64,000 nucleotides of DNA from Streptomyces actuosus (GTDB lineage: Bacteria; Actinomycetota; Actinomycetes; Streptomycetales; Streptomycetaceae). Both the position numbers and the translations under genes were made by a program. The notes beneath the pieces are model-generated. The model saw only the letters and a list, made by a program, of their open reading frames with translations. It made no database searches and was not told the DNA's origin. The DNA lies in contig NZ_JAFFZS010000011.1 in NCBI RefSeq assembly GCF_016921115.1, positions 62,001 to 126,000 on the forward strand, in the 5' to 3' direction. Positions 25,487 through 34,425 of this stretch are shown piece after piece; position 1 is the stretch's first letter; every line of letters starts with the position of its first letter.

Positions 25487-26821
25487 ACCGTCCCGTACCT
25501 TCTACTGTCGCGCACCGGCCGGTGCGACGGCCGTCGCTGACCGAGTGGGTACAAGGGCTGCCGGGTCTGTCGGGCCGGCGCGCCGGCTGCTGCTGGAGGG
25601 CGACACCGAGAGCCGGTACGCGGGCAAGACAGCCGCCGATTCCGGCTACCGGCTGACAATGGCCCTGGCGGTCGCGGTCTCCCAGCCCGGCCGGGAGTGG
25701 ACCCTCGCGCAGTGGTGGGAGGCCCTGGTGCTGCGCCCGACGGCGGGCGGCGCCTGGGCGCGGTCGCTACGCTCACGCAAGGGGGAGCGGTACGCCGAGG
25801 GCAAGCTCGCCGGAATGCTCGACAAGGCACGCGCGTACGTGGGCACTTCCGGCACGATCGTGTGCCGGGCCGATGCCATGGTGGCAATCGCCCGCCTGCG
25901 GGCCGCCGTGGAAGCCGTCGTGTGGCCGGGGCCCGGCGGCGGCACCGATCTCAAGAACCTCACCGCGCGGCTGCAACTGGCCGAACAAGCCGGCGGACTC
26001 GAGCACGAGGTCTCGGTACGGCAGCTGGCCGAGCTGATGGGCTGCGCCCGCTCGACCGTGGAAGCAAGCAACACCCGCCTGCGGGAGGCCCGGTGGCTGG
26101 TCCTGGTCGCGGCCGGCACCGGAGAGCACAGCTCGACCTGGTCCCTGCGCATCCCCCCGACAAAGCCCGAAAGCCAGAAGTCGTGTGCGCGCCCGGGACA
26201 CCGTCCAGCCTCGGGCGAGAGGGGGGCAGAGGATGTCCCGGGCGCGCACACGGAGCGGGAGGTGAGCACGCGCGCGCTGTGCGCCGTGATGGGGACCGAC
26301 GCCTGTCACCACTACGCCCACGGCACCTCCGGCGCCCGGATCCTCGCCGCCCTCGACCCGCTCGACGGCGCCGACGTCGCACACTTGGCCGCGGCGACCG
26401 GCCTCTGCACCGCACCACGGTGCGCCGCCGCGTGGACAAGCTCGTCGAAGACGGTCTCGCCGAGGAGGCCGACGGCCTGGTCTACCTGCCCCGCCACCTG
26501 GCCGGCGGCGAAGGCCTTCGCCCCGACCCCGACCAGCTCGAGCACGTCGCGCTCACCCGGGGCACCGCCGGCCTGGGCGAAAGGCGCCGCAAACGACACG
26601 GCGACCAGCGGCGCTGGTACCGGCAGTGGCTCACCGAACGCACGCAGTACGCCGTCGAGCGACGCCAGCCCGCCCGGCCCCGACTGCGGCTGGTGCCCGA
26701 GGGCGTGGTCGACGAGAGCACGGGCGAGCTCCGCGACACCGCATGGCGGGGGTGGAACATCGACGACCCGTACCGCCCAACCTGGCCCGACGACGGATCA
26801 CCCGAGGCAGTGTGCGAATGA
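25483..26821 (+). pseudogene. Frameshifted winged-helix partner of the putative replication gene
   Basis: Translation begins at ATG 25483, coupled to the preceding gene (ATGA): RRPSLTEWVQGLPGLSG. The protein then continues in a different frame from about 25580 (RRLLLEGDTESRYAGKTAAD through QLAELMGCARSTVEASNTRL, a helix-turn-helix). It switches again near 26400 to a third frame (RTTVRRRVDKLVEDGLAEE, a winged-helix segment) and ends at 26821. Joined, the parts would give about 445 aa of consistent composition. Two frameshifts mean either a dead gene, sequence errors, or less likely programmed shifting. Its loss would matter if it is a required replication partner. Confidence 0.6.
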
Positions 26822-26867
26822 GCCCGCCAGCAGGCCTTGCTTGCGGCCCTGCGCGGCGGTTCGGCCC

Positions 26868-27992
26868 TCACCACATCCGACTCCCGACAGCCGGAGGCTG
26901 GTTGGGCGAGGACGGCTTGGCGACGGCTCGGTGTGAGGGCATGGCCGGGACTTCCAACCATCCTGTGGTCAGGCCCGGACGAACGGGCTCCGGACAAAGG
27001 CGGATGCCGTACGCCTCAAATACTTCGGTGGCCAGTTGCCGCAATGCCGAGGTGAAAGACGCTGCTGTGGCACCGTCACGGGTGGTCAGTGTCAGCGTCC
27101 GGGTGTCGGAGCAGTACACCCCGGGCCCGATGCGGCTTCCGGGACGGTAGCCGCACTGCTCCAGCAGCCACCCGGCGCTGGTGCGCTGGCCTCCGCTCTG
27201 GTCGCGGTGGACAGGGCCGCCGGCGCGGCGTACGGCTGCTTCCTGGACCGGGGTGATGACCGGGTTGAGGAAGACGGAACCTGCCTGCCGGGCATCGGGG
27301 CCGGAACCCGGCAGGGCGAGACCTCGCTGCTCCCGGTCAGTGATCACGGCCTGGGCGGCCTGGGTGAGCGGTGGCCGGGCCCCCAAGGGGGCCCCCATGG
27401 CTTCGGCGAGGTGCCGGTAGGCAACCGGGGCCGCTGATGCACTGCGGAGGAGGCGCAGGCCGAGGGCGAGGATCGTCCACCGTCCAAGCTGGGACTTAAA
27501 GGTGCTGGCGCGATAGCCGAAGCCGCAGTCAGCCGCGCGGAGTTCGACGATGCGTTCGAGGCGCCAGTCGAAGGCAACGACGTGGGTGAGGGTGTCAGAT
27601 ATCTGCTGTCCGTAGGCGCCGGTGTTCTGTACCGGGGCGGCACCGGTCGTGCCGGGGATGCCGCCGAGGTACTCGATGCCCGAGAGACCCTGGTCGACGG
27701 CGAACGCAACGAGTGCGGAGAGCGGTTCTCCCGCCTGTACGACGACCTCCACGAGGTCGCCGCCAAGCGGGCGGATGGCCGCACCGCGGGTGGCCATGCG
27801 AATCACGGTTCCGGGGTATCCAGCGTCGTCTGCCAGGGTGTTGCTGCCGCCGCCGAGTACGAACGGCGCCGTGCCTTCAGCCGACGCTGAGCGCACGACG
27901 TCAGGCCAGGCGGCGGGGTCGGTGTGTGTGAGGAGACGGTGGACGGGTCCGCCCAGGCGAAGCGTGGTGTGGTCGGCCAGCAGCTCCCCCAT
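26868..27992 (-). CDS. murB: MurB-like UDP-N-acetylenolpyruvoylglucosamine reductase
   Basis: The protein (374 aa) is a complete MurB-type FAD enzyme. The FAD-binding GGGSN is at 47-51, the substrate-site FGYRASTFK matches the MurB FGYRxSxFK signature, and AGSVFLNP carries the proton-donor Ser. A C-terminal Glu follows in LCPEP. It reduces UDP-GlcNAc-enolpyruvate to UDP-MurNAc with NADPH. The start at 27992 has GGAGG six bases upstream. It is the last gene of a minus-strand operon with a MurA-like enzyme, a serine hydrolase and a beta-helix protein. As housekeeping murB is normally single and elsewhere, this copy probably serves a dedicated pathway or provides resistance. MurA and MurB together would supply enolpyruvyl or lactyl amino sugars. 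Confidence 0.88.
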   Translation of the reverse strand: MGELLADHTTLRLGGPVHRLLTHTDPAAWPDVVRSASAEGTAPFVLGGGSNTLADDAGYPGTVIRMATRGAAIRPLGGDLVEVVVQAGEPLSALVAFAVDQGLSGIEYLGGIPGTTGAAPVQNTGAYGQQISDTLTHVVAFDWRLERIVELRAADCGFGYRASTFKSQLGRWTILALGLRLLRSASAAPVAYRHLAEAMGAPLGARPPLTQAAQAVITDREQRGLALPGSGPDARQAGSVFLNPVITPVQEAAVRRAGGPVHRDQSGGQRTSAGWLLEQCGYRPGSRIGPGVYCSDTRTLTLTTRDGATAASFTSALRQLATEVFEAYGIRLCPEPVRPGLTTGWLEVPAMPSHRAVAKPSSPNQPPAVGSRMW

Positions 27993-28008
27993 GGGGTGCC
28001 TCCGTGTG

Positions 28009-29046
28009 TCAGGTGGCGGTGATCGTCTTGAGTGCGAGTTCCCGCAGCGGGGCGATCTTGGTGCGGGCGTTGCCGCCGTAGATGGCGTTGGTGCAGATGA
28101 CGACGTAGCGGCCGGTCTCGGGCGCAAGGTAGAAGCTCGTACCGGTGAACCCGTGGTGGTACGCGACGCGCCCACCGGCGGCGAGGACCCATGACAGGCC
28201 GCGGTCCAGGCCGGGCTCGATCGGGGCCTGGGGGACGAGGCTGGCGTGCAGCCAGTTGCCCAGGCCGTGCTCATCGCCGTCCGCATAGGCGGCCAACAGC
28301 CGCTGGGCGTATACCGCGAGGTCGCTGGGGGTGGAGAACACTCCGGCGTGGCCGGCGATCCCACCGAGAAGGCCGGCGTTGTCGTCGTGCGGGGCGCCCC
28401 AGATGCGTGGGGCGCCGGGGATGCGCTGTTCGGTCGGGGCGACCTTAGTGGTGCGGGCGACGGGCCCGTACACGGTGGTGTCCATCCCGAGCCTTCGCCA
28501 CAGAGCAGCGCCGAGTTGGTCGAGGGGGCGGCCCTGGATGTGGGCGAGGGCCAGGCCGAGCAGGATGTAGCCGCGGTTGATGTACCGGTGCTGGCCGGGG
28601 GCGTCTTCCAGCGGTTCGCGGCACAGGAGTTCGTGCAGCGGCAGGTCGGAGCCGCGGTAGTGGTCGAGGCGCGTGGAGGCGCGAAGGCCAGAGGTATGCG
28701 CGATCAGCTGGCGCACGGTCGCCTCGCCGCTGGGGGTCTCGCTGTTCATCGCCGGCAGGAAGTCGCGGATCGGGGCGTCGAGGTCGAGCAGCCCGGCTTC
28801 CAGGGCTTGGCCGATCAGGGGCCAGGTGGCCACGACCTTCGTCAGCGAGGCGATGTCGTAGACGGTGTCCTGGTCGGGCTCGGTGTCGCCACACTCGGGA
28901 GCGACCTTGCCGACGCTGAAGAAGTCGGGGCTCGCGCCGGTGGTGCCGTAGGCGATGACGCCACCGGGGGTGGCGCCGTCGGCGACGACCTGGTTGAGGG
29001 TGTCCCGGAGGCGGGTGGTGTCATCGGCGGTGAACGGGACGGGCAT
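28009..29046 (-). CDS. Serine beta-lactamase/DD-peptidase-fold hydrolase
   Basis: The protein (345 aa) belongs to the class C beta-lactamase/esterase superfamily: nucleophile SLTK at 67-70, YIN at 155-157 and a third motif HHG (YHHGFTG) near residue 300. No signal peptide or lipobox is visible, so it acts in the cytoplasm; that argues against a secreted beta-lactamase and for a peptidase, esterase or transacylase. ATG 29046 is preferred over TTG 29049 (GGAGG seven bases upstream). Its ATG overlaps the stop of the MurA-like gene by one base (TGATG). Within the MurA-MurB operon it may act on a MurNAc-like or peptide-linked product; that is inference. Confidence 0.85.
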   Translation of the reverse strand: MPVPFTADDTTRLRDTLNQVVADGATPGGVIAYGTTGASPDFFSVGKVAPECGDTEPDQDTVYDIASLTKVVATWPLIGQALEAGLLDLDAPIRDFLPAMNSETPSGEATVRQLIAHTSGLRASTRLDHYRGSDLPLHELLCREPLEDAPGQHRYINRGYILLGLALAHIQGRPLDQLGAALWRRLGMDTTVYGPVARTTKVAPTEQRIPGAPRIWGAPHDDNAGLLGGIAGHAGVFSTPSDLAVYAQRLLAAYADGDEHGLGNWLHASLVPQAPIEPGLDRGLSWVLAAGGRVAYHHGFTGTSFYLAPETGRYVVICTNAIYGGNARTKIAPLRELALKTITAT

Positions 29047-30365
29047 CAAGGGCCTCCGGGGATGGTGGTGATCTCGGCTCCCAGCGTGGCCAGATTGGGC
29101 AGCAGGCGTGCGTAGCCGCGCCGGAGATGGAACATCCCTCGGATCGTAGAGGTGCCGTGGGCGGCGAGTGCGGCGATCAGCAGTGCGGTCACCGCGCGGA
29201 TGTCCGTAGCCTCCACCGTGGCGCCGTTCAGGCGGGCCGGCCCCCGGACGCGGAGCGTTGAGCCGGTGACGGTGATGTCGGCGCCGAAGGTGCGCAGGCC
29301 CTGAACGTGGGTGTCGCGGCGGGGGTAGATACGTTCGCCGATTGCCGAGGTGCCGTCGGCTCGGGTGAGCATCGCGGCCAGCTGTGGCGCGGTGTCGGTC
29401 GGCAGGCCCGGGTGCGGGCCGGTCGCTGCCTCCACGGGCTGAAGCGGCCCGTGGAGGCGCGTACGCACACCACCGCTCGCGTCGTCGGCCAAGGTGATGC
29501 CGGCCGCGGCGAGGGCGCGGGTGAGGCCGGCGGGGAAGTCGGCGGCGGTGAAATTGTCGAGGTGGACGCTGCCGCCGGTCGCGGCGGTGGCCATGACCAT
29601 GGTGGCGGCCTCGATCCGGTCTCCGGCCACTGCGAACGAGCCGCCGGCGATCCAGTCGCTGCCGGACACATGCAGGCCCTCCTGGTCGAGGTGGACGAAG
29701 ACGCCCCGGTCGGCCAGGAAGCGGGCGGTTTCAGTGACTTCCGGCTCGGTCGACGGATGGGTGAACAGGCTGGCGCCGTGCGCTCGGGCGGCCAGCAGCA
29801 TCGCCGTCACCGTCGCGCCGAGGCTCGGCCCGTACGGCGTGTTCACGTCCACAGTGAACGCCCGTACCCGGCGGGCATCGCACCGGGCGCGGATGCCGGT
29901 GTCGATCGCGATGACCTCGGCGCCGGCGGCCTGCATCGCCGCGAGGTGCCGGTCGATCAGGCGGGGGCAGAACGCGTCGCCGCCGGGATAGGGGAAGGTC
30001 ACCTGCCCGGTGCGGGCCAGCACCGCCGCGGCCAGCACGGCGGTCGTGCGGACGCGGCGGCCGAGCTCGGGATGAACGACCGGGCAGATACCGTCCGGTG
30101 GGGTCACCGTGAAGCAGCCGTCCCCAATGGCGACGTGGGCTCCGGTGTGGCGCAGGATCTGCGCGCACACCCCGGTGTCAATGATGTCCGGCGCGCCGGA
30201 CAGGACGACCGGGACGTCGGCAAGGAGCGCGGCGGCGTACAGGTGCAGGGCGATGTTCTTGCTGCCCTGCACCGGAATCCGGCCGGACAGCGGGCGCCCG
30301 CCGGTGACCCGCACGAGGGTGGTGTCCATGGCGTCGCGTGTGGGTGCGGTGGCCACGGCCGTCAC
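29046..30365 (-). CDS. murA: MurA-like UDP-GlcNAc enolpyruvyl transferase with Asp at the catalytic Cys position
   Basis: The protein (439 aa) has the inside-out barrel layout of MurA: SKN (Lys36-Asn37) in the first strand and the active-site loop around 127-140. At the place of the usual PGGC the loop reads PGGDAFCPRLIDRH, so the fosfomycin-reactive Cys is replaced by Asp130. Cys-to-Asp MurA forms (known in mycobacteria and chlamydia) stay active and are intrinsically fosfomycin resistant. Other deviations in the loop suggest a divergent substrate range. The GTG at 30365 is chosen because it overlaps the upstream TGA (GTGA); an ATG at 30329 is possible but lacks a ribosome site. It transfers enolpyruvate from PEP to a UDP-amino sugar, probably in tandem with the MurB-like enzyme. 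Confidence 0.85.
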   Translation of the reverse strand: MTAVATAPTRDAMDTTLVRVTGGRPLSGRIPVQGSKNIALHLYAAALLADVPVVLSGAPDIIDTGVCAQILRHTGAHVAIGDGCFTVTPPDGICPVVHPELGRRVRTTAVLAAAVLARTGQVTFPYPGGDAFCPRLIDRHLAAMQAAGAEVIAIDTGIRARCDARRVRAFTVDVNTPYGPSLGATVTAMLLAARAHGASLFTHPSTEPEVTETARFLADRGVFVHLDQEGLHVSGSDWIAGGSFAVAGDRIEAATMVMATAATGGSVHLDNFTAADFPAGLTRALAAAGITLADDASGGVRTRLHGPLQPVEAATGPHPGLPTDTAPQLAAMLTRADGTSAIGERIYPRRDTHVQGLRTFGADITVTGSTLRVRGPARLNGATVEATDIRAVTALLIAALAAHGTSTIRGMFHLRRGYARLLPNLATLGAEITTIPGGP

Positions 30366-31087
30366 CGGACCCGAGAGCCGGCGGGCAGGAAGCCGCCGAT
30401 GTGGTCGCGCGGGTAGACCACCGTGCCCGGCCCGATCAGGGTGCCCGGCGAGAGCACGGTTCCGGCGGGCAGCGCCACCTCGTCGCCGATGACAGCGCCG
30501 AACTTCGTCTGACCGGTGGGGATCCGCTGCCCGTCGAGGTTGACGGTGATCTCCTCGAGCGCCGGCTCGGCGACGGGGCCGCGGTCGCACCGCAGTCCGG
30601 TGGTGGAGCAGAACGAGCCGATGTTGACGCGCCGCCCGATGACCGAGTCGCCGATGAAGCAGGGGTGCTTCATGAAGACGTGCCCGGCCAGCAGGCTGCG
30701 GGTGATCTCCGCGCCGAACCCGACCCGGCAGCCGGGGCCGATCACGCTGTGGTCCCGCACCAGCGCGCCGGCCGCCACGACGGCCCCCGCGCACACCAGG
30801 ACCGGTCCGATCACCTGGGCTCCCGCCTCGATGCGGGCCCCCGCCTGGACGATCACGTCGCCCTGGAGCAGTGCGCCGTCCTCGACCACGCCCTGCCCCG
30901 CCCGCAGGTCCTCGCCTCCGTGGTCAAGGTCGGCGGCCATCGTGGCCTTGATGTCGAAGACGTTGGAGCAGCCCGCCAACAACCGGGTGATGTACGGGCC
31001 AAGCCCCTCGGGACGAACGTAGTAGGCGGGGATGAGGCGGTCATCGGCCGCCGGCGCCGTGGACGGGATGGGATTCGCGGACTGCAT
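30362..31087 (-). CDS. Left-handed beta-helix (hexapeptide-repeat) protein, GlmU-C/acyltransferase-like
   Basis: The protein (241 aa) has many hexapeptide turns of the [LIV]G-x4 type (for example VIVQAGARIEAGAQVIGPV, VRDHSVIGPG, CFIGDSVIGRRVNIG, TVLSPGTLIGPGTVV), which fold as a left-handed beta helix. The pattern with a GCSNVFDI segment before the helix resembles the C-terminal domain of GlmU-type sugar nucleotidyltransferases without the nucleotidyltransferase half. It is likely an N- or O-acyltransferase on a sugar nucleotide. It leads the operon; GGGAGG precedes the ATG by five bases. Its TGA overlaps the MurA-like start (GTGA). Confidence 0.75.
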   Translation of the reverse strand: MQSANPIPSTAPAADDRLIPAYYVRPEGLGPYITRLLAGCSNVFDIKATMAADLDHGGEDLRAGQGVVEDGALLQGDVIVQAGARIEAGAQVIGPVLVCAGAVVAAGALVRDHSVIGPGCRVGFGAEITRSLLAGHVFMKHPCFIGDSVIGRRVNIGSFCSTTGLRCDRGPVAEPALEEITVNLDGQRIPTGQTKFGAVIGDEVALPAGTVLSPGTLIGPGTVVYPRDHIGGFLPAGSRVR

Positions 31088-31192
31088 CAGGACCTCCCGG
31101 AATCTGGGGCGGCCCGTGGCTGCGGGCCGCTCGCTGTCGAAGGTCGCTGCTGCCGGCCCAGCGCCGGGAGAGGCGCTGTCCTGGCTTGCAAA

Positions 31193-31217
31193 GCCGTTTG
31201 CACCTCATGCAAACGGC
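31193..31217. promoter_or_regulatory. 10-bp inverted-repeat operator in the divergent XRE/Mur intergenic region
   Basis: GCCGTTTGCA (31193-31202) and TGCAAACGGC (31208-31217) form a perfect inverted repeat with a 5-base spacer. A second perfect palindrome AGTCCTAGGACT sits at 31231-31242. They lie between the mur-like operon start (31087) and the XRE regulator (31328). The XRE protein is the obvious candidate to bind here. Confidence 0.5.
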
Positions 31218-31327
31218 CTGTCAGCCATGCAGTCCTAGGACTACGGTGGGAGCGGCGCAGCCTCGGCTAACGGCGGGAACGAGGTACGGATGCGGTTAAC
31301 GGATCACGAGCGCCCCGGGGGGCTGAT

Positions 31328-32680
31328 GTGAAGCCCGGGGAACTGGTACGTCAGACGCGGAAGGCGAAGGGCCTCACGCTCGCCGAGCTGGGCACGATGA
31401 CCGGATACTCCGGGGCACAGGTCTCCCGGTACGAGCGGGGCATCTCGCCGATGACCGACGTCGACGTCCTGCGGTGCTTCGCTGACGCCCTGGAACTCCC
31501 GCACCAGGCATTCGGCCTGACGCCGCCCGCACCCCGGCCGGACACTCGACATGGTCAGCCGGTCGCCGCAATCAGCGTCTTTCCCCGGCTCCCCGACCCT
31601 AGGGTAGGTACACCCGGGCGGGAGGACGGTGAAGGACCGGTGCGTCGACGCAAGTTGCTCGTGGGCCTAGCGGCCACGGCCGCTGCCCCATTGCTCGGGA
31701 GCGGAGACGCGCAGGCCGAGGAGGCCCTGCTGGGCGAGTTGCTCGTCACCCGCCTTCGGGACGCGATGCTCGGACTTGGAGCGGCCACGGCCGCGCCATC
31801 GTCGCCCGAGGCGCTCGTCACCGACTTCACCCGCGCGCTCGCCGACTTCGACGCCTGCCGCTACGCATCCCTGGCCGTGCGCCTGCCCCGCCTCATCCGC
31901 GTCGGCCACGCGCTGTCCACCACCAGCGGCGACGACACGGAGCAGCACGCTCTCCTGGCTAAGAGCTACCTCCTGGCGACCCGCATGCTCGTGAAGATGG
32001 ACGAGCAGCAGCTCGGCTGGATGGCGGCCGACCGCGCGCGGCAGCTCGCCGAGTCGGCGGGAGACGTCCTCGCGGTTGCCGAGTGCGCCCGTCAGCTGGC
32101 CGTGCTCGCCAGGAAGGCGGGGTGGCATGACCAGGCGCTGTCGATCGCGCTCTCAGCCGCTGATCACCCGGATCTGCGAGGCACCGGACGCGCCGGGGCT
32201 GCGGTCCGCGGCCTCCTGGTCCAGAGTGCGTCGTACACCCTCGCGCGCCGAGGCGACCGGGACGGAATGCGGGACCTGACCGACGAAGCTGCCGCCATCG
32301 CCAAGGAACTCGGCGGCGTCACCCTGCTGCGCGACCACGGCGGCGGCTTCAGCCCCCTCACCGTGCAACTTCACAGGATCAGCGCCGAGAACCACGCCGG
32401 CGATCCCCGGGCCGCGCTCGATGCCGCTCGCACGATTTCGCTGAAGGCGCTGCCCAGCGTCGAACGCCGCTCCCGCGCCCTCGGGGACATCGCCGTCACC
32501 TACGACCGCCTCGGCCGCCGCAGCGACTGCGTCCGCACGCTGCTGGCCGCCGAGCGATGCGCTCCACAGGAGACCCACGCCCGACCTGCGACGAAGGCCT
32601 TGATCTCCAGCCTGCTGGTTTCTGGCCCCACGTCAACGGAACTCCGCGGCCTTGCCGAACGCAGCGGCGTTCTTGCCTGA
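31328..32680 (+). CDS. XRE-family regulator with TPR-like C-terminal domain
   Basis: The protein (450 aa) begins with an XRE helix-turn-helix (about 1-65: ELVRQTRKAKGLTLAELGTM, then SGAQVSRYERG). A linker with an RRRKLL segment and a short Ala-rich hydrophobic stretch (VGLAATAAAPLLG) follows, then a helical TPR-type sensor domain (about 150-445). This is the Streptomyces pattern for regulators of secondary-metabolite and sugar pathways. The GTG start is preceded by GGGGGG. It is divergent from the MurA/MurB operon, with the inverted repeats at 31193-31242 between them. It may control both sides; the ligand is unknown. Confidence 0.85.
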   Translation: MKPGELVRQTRKAKGLTLAELGTMTGYSGAQVSRYERGISPMTDVDVLRCFADALELPHQAFGLTPPAPRPDTRHGQPVAAISVFPRLPDPRVGTPGREDGEGPVRRRKLLVGLAATAAAPLLGSGDAQAEEALLGELLVTRLRDAMLGLGAATAAPSSPEALVTDFTRALADFDACRYASLAVRLPRLIRVGHALSTTSGDDTEQHALLAKSYLLATRMLVKMDEQQLGWMAADRARQLAESAGDVLAVAECARQLAVLARKAGWHDQALSIALSAADHPDLRGTGRAGAAVRGLLVQSASYTLARRGDRDGMRDLTDEAAAIAKELGGVTLLRDHGGGFSPLTVQLHRISAENHAGDPRAALDAARTISLKALPSVERRSRALGDIAVTYDRLGRRSDCVRTLLAAERCAPQETHARPATKALISSLLVSGPTSTELRGLAERSGVLA

Positions 32681-32830
32681 GGAGAGAGCACTGACCGGCT
32701 GGCCAGGTCGGCCGACGGCCGGAGCGGTATTCGTGGTTCGGGCCGGCGCTCATGCCTCCTTGGCTGGCTGATCGGTGATTTCTGCCGAAGTAGCTCGGGG
32801 CGGTGGCGCTCGCCCGTAGCGTGAGGCGGC

Positions 32831-33676
32831 ATGACTGTGCTGATCATCGGCGGCAACGGCTTCCTGGGCGCCGAGCTGGTACGCCAGGCGGTGTCCGCGG
32901 GCCTGCACCCGGCCGCCACCTTCCACTCCCGACCCGGCAGCGGCGACGGGGCAACCTGGCATCACCTCGACCTTCGCGACCCCCTCCGCCTGGAGGAGGT
33001 CCTCGACACGGTGGCTCCGGCCGTGGTGATCAATGCGACGAGCGGCGGAGCGGACTGGGCAGTCACCGCCGAAGGCGGGATCCGCCTCGCCCAAGCTGCG
33101 GCCGGCCGCGGCGTCCGCCTGGTGCACGTCTCCAGCGACGCCGTCTTCTCCGGCACGGGCCGTGACCGCTACGACGAGTCCTGCCTTCCGGACCCACTCA
33201 CCGCCTACGGGGCCGCGAAGGCAGCCGCCGAGACCGCCGTACGCCTCCTATGCCCCAACACCGCGGCCGTCGCCCGTACTTCCCTGATCATCGGCAACGG
33301 CCGGTCCGAGCACGAGCGGCTGGTGCATGCGCTGGCGGACGGCACCCGGCAGGGCGCCTTGTTCACCGACGACGTCCGTTGCCCCGTCCACGTGACAGAC
33401 CTGGCTGTCGCTCTGTGGGAGATCACCCGGTCCGACGCCGCCGGCGTGTTCCACCTCGCTGGGCCGGACGCGCTCAGCCGCTACGAGCTGGGCGAGCTCA
33501 TCGCCCGCCGCGACGGGCTCGACCCCGCCCGGCTGGCCTCCGCACGCCGCTCCGATACGGGGCTGCCCGGCGGGCTCGACGTACGACTCGACAGCCGCAC
33601 CACCCAGCAGAAGCTGCGCACCCGGCTCCGCGGCGCCCGCGAGTTCCTGAGCGGGAACAGCCCGGAGCTGACCTGA
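32831..33676 (+). CDS. RmlD-like NAD(P)-dependent sugar-nucleotide reductase
   Basis: The protein (281 aa) is an extended short-chain dehydrogenase. The N-terminal Rossmann GGNGFLG (8-14) is followed by the catalytic triad parts VSSDAVF (Ser) and YGAAKAAAE (Tyr-x3-Lys), and an RTSLIIG segment. This matches dTDP-4-dehydrorhamnose reductase-like enzymes acting on NDP-4-keto sugars. It is missing partner genes (no NDP-glucose dehydratase in the window). GAGG precedes the ATG. It stands between the XRE regulator and the deformylase gene on the plus strand. A role in making an amino-sugar part of the nearby pathway is plausible. Confidence 0.82.
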   Translation: MTVLIIGGNGFLGAELVRQAVSAGLHPAATFHSRPGSGDGATWHHLDLRDPLRLEEVLDTVAPAVVINATSGGADWAVTAEGGIRLAQAAAGRGVRLVHVSSDAVFSGTGRDRYDESCLPDPLTAYGAAKAAAETAVRLLCPNTAAVARTSLIIGNGRSEHERLVHALADGTRQGALFTDDVRCPVHVTDLAVALWEITRSDAAGVFHLAGPDALSRYELGELIARRDGLDPARLASARRSDTGLPGGLDVRLDSRTTQQKLRTRLRGAREFLSGNSPELT

Positions 33677-33778
33677 CAGTCACCCACCACCCTGCCTCTA
33701 TTGAGGGCGAAACGTGCCGCCCCGTGACAAGCCGTGGGCAGACTCTCCATGACCGTTCGCGAAGGGGGAGATGGTCCG

Positions 33779-34348
33779 ATGCGACCCAGTCAGCAGATGC
33801 GCGACCTCGGCATAGTTCAGTATGGCGCGCCTGTCCTGCGTGACCCTGCCCGCCCCTTCGCACTCCCCGACGAGCGGGAAACCCTCGACACAGTCGTCGG
33901 TCAGCTCCTTGAGGTCATGGAGCGCATCCGCCGCGCGCACGACTTCTCTGGCAAGGGCCTGGGCCTGGCTGCCCCGCAGATCGGCATCGGCCGGTCCGCA
34001 GCCGTCGTCCAGCCTCCTGGATCCGACCCAATCGTTCTGCTCAACCCCCGTGTCACCGACGCCTCCGAGGACATGGACGAGAGGTTCGAAGGGTGCCTGT
34101 CGTTCTTCGACGTACGGGCACAGGTTCCCCGACCCCTGCGGATCACGGTGGAAACGATGACAGCAGCGGGCAGTACCGAGAAAGCCGTCTACGAGCGGGG
34201 CGACGCGCGGCTCATCGCGCACGAAATTGATCACCTCGACGGACTTCTGCTGATGGACCGGATGCGGCCCGGCGTGAGACCGGTCCCCGTCGAGGAGTAC
34301 CGCAGGACGGCCGAGGCCACTGGCCGACCCTGGTCGTACGACGAGTAG
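33779..34348 (+). CDS. def: Peptide deformylase
   Basis: The protein (189 aa) has all three deformylase motifs: GLGLAAPQIG (60-69), EGCLS with the metal-binding Cys106 (104-108) and HEIDH (148-152). It removes the N-formyl group from new proteins, using Fe2+/Zn2+. The first motif is preceded by a short GKG, as in type I enzymes. ATG 33779 is chosen because GGGGGAG lies upstream; two earlier in-frame ATGs are possible. As Streptomyces chromosomes already have deformylase genes, an extra copy beside biosynthetic genes may be a resistant duplicate or process an N-formylated peptide. It converges on the amidohydrolase gene at 34426. Confidence 0.92.
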   Translation: MRPSQQMRDLGIVQYGAPVLRDPARPFALPDERETLDTVVGQLLEVMERIRRAHDFSGKGLGLAAPQIGIGRSAAVVQPPGSDPIVLLNPRVTDASEDMDERFEGCLSFFDVRAQVPRPLRITVETMTAAGSTEKAVYERGDARLIAHEIDHLDGLLLMDRMRPGVRPVPVEEYRRTAEATGRPWSYDE

Positions 34349-34425
34349 AAGGAGGCGGGGCCGACCGTGGGCGGGCGCGACATACTCGCGATCAAGAAGC
34401 TCTGGCGGGTCAGGCGCGGGCGTTC

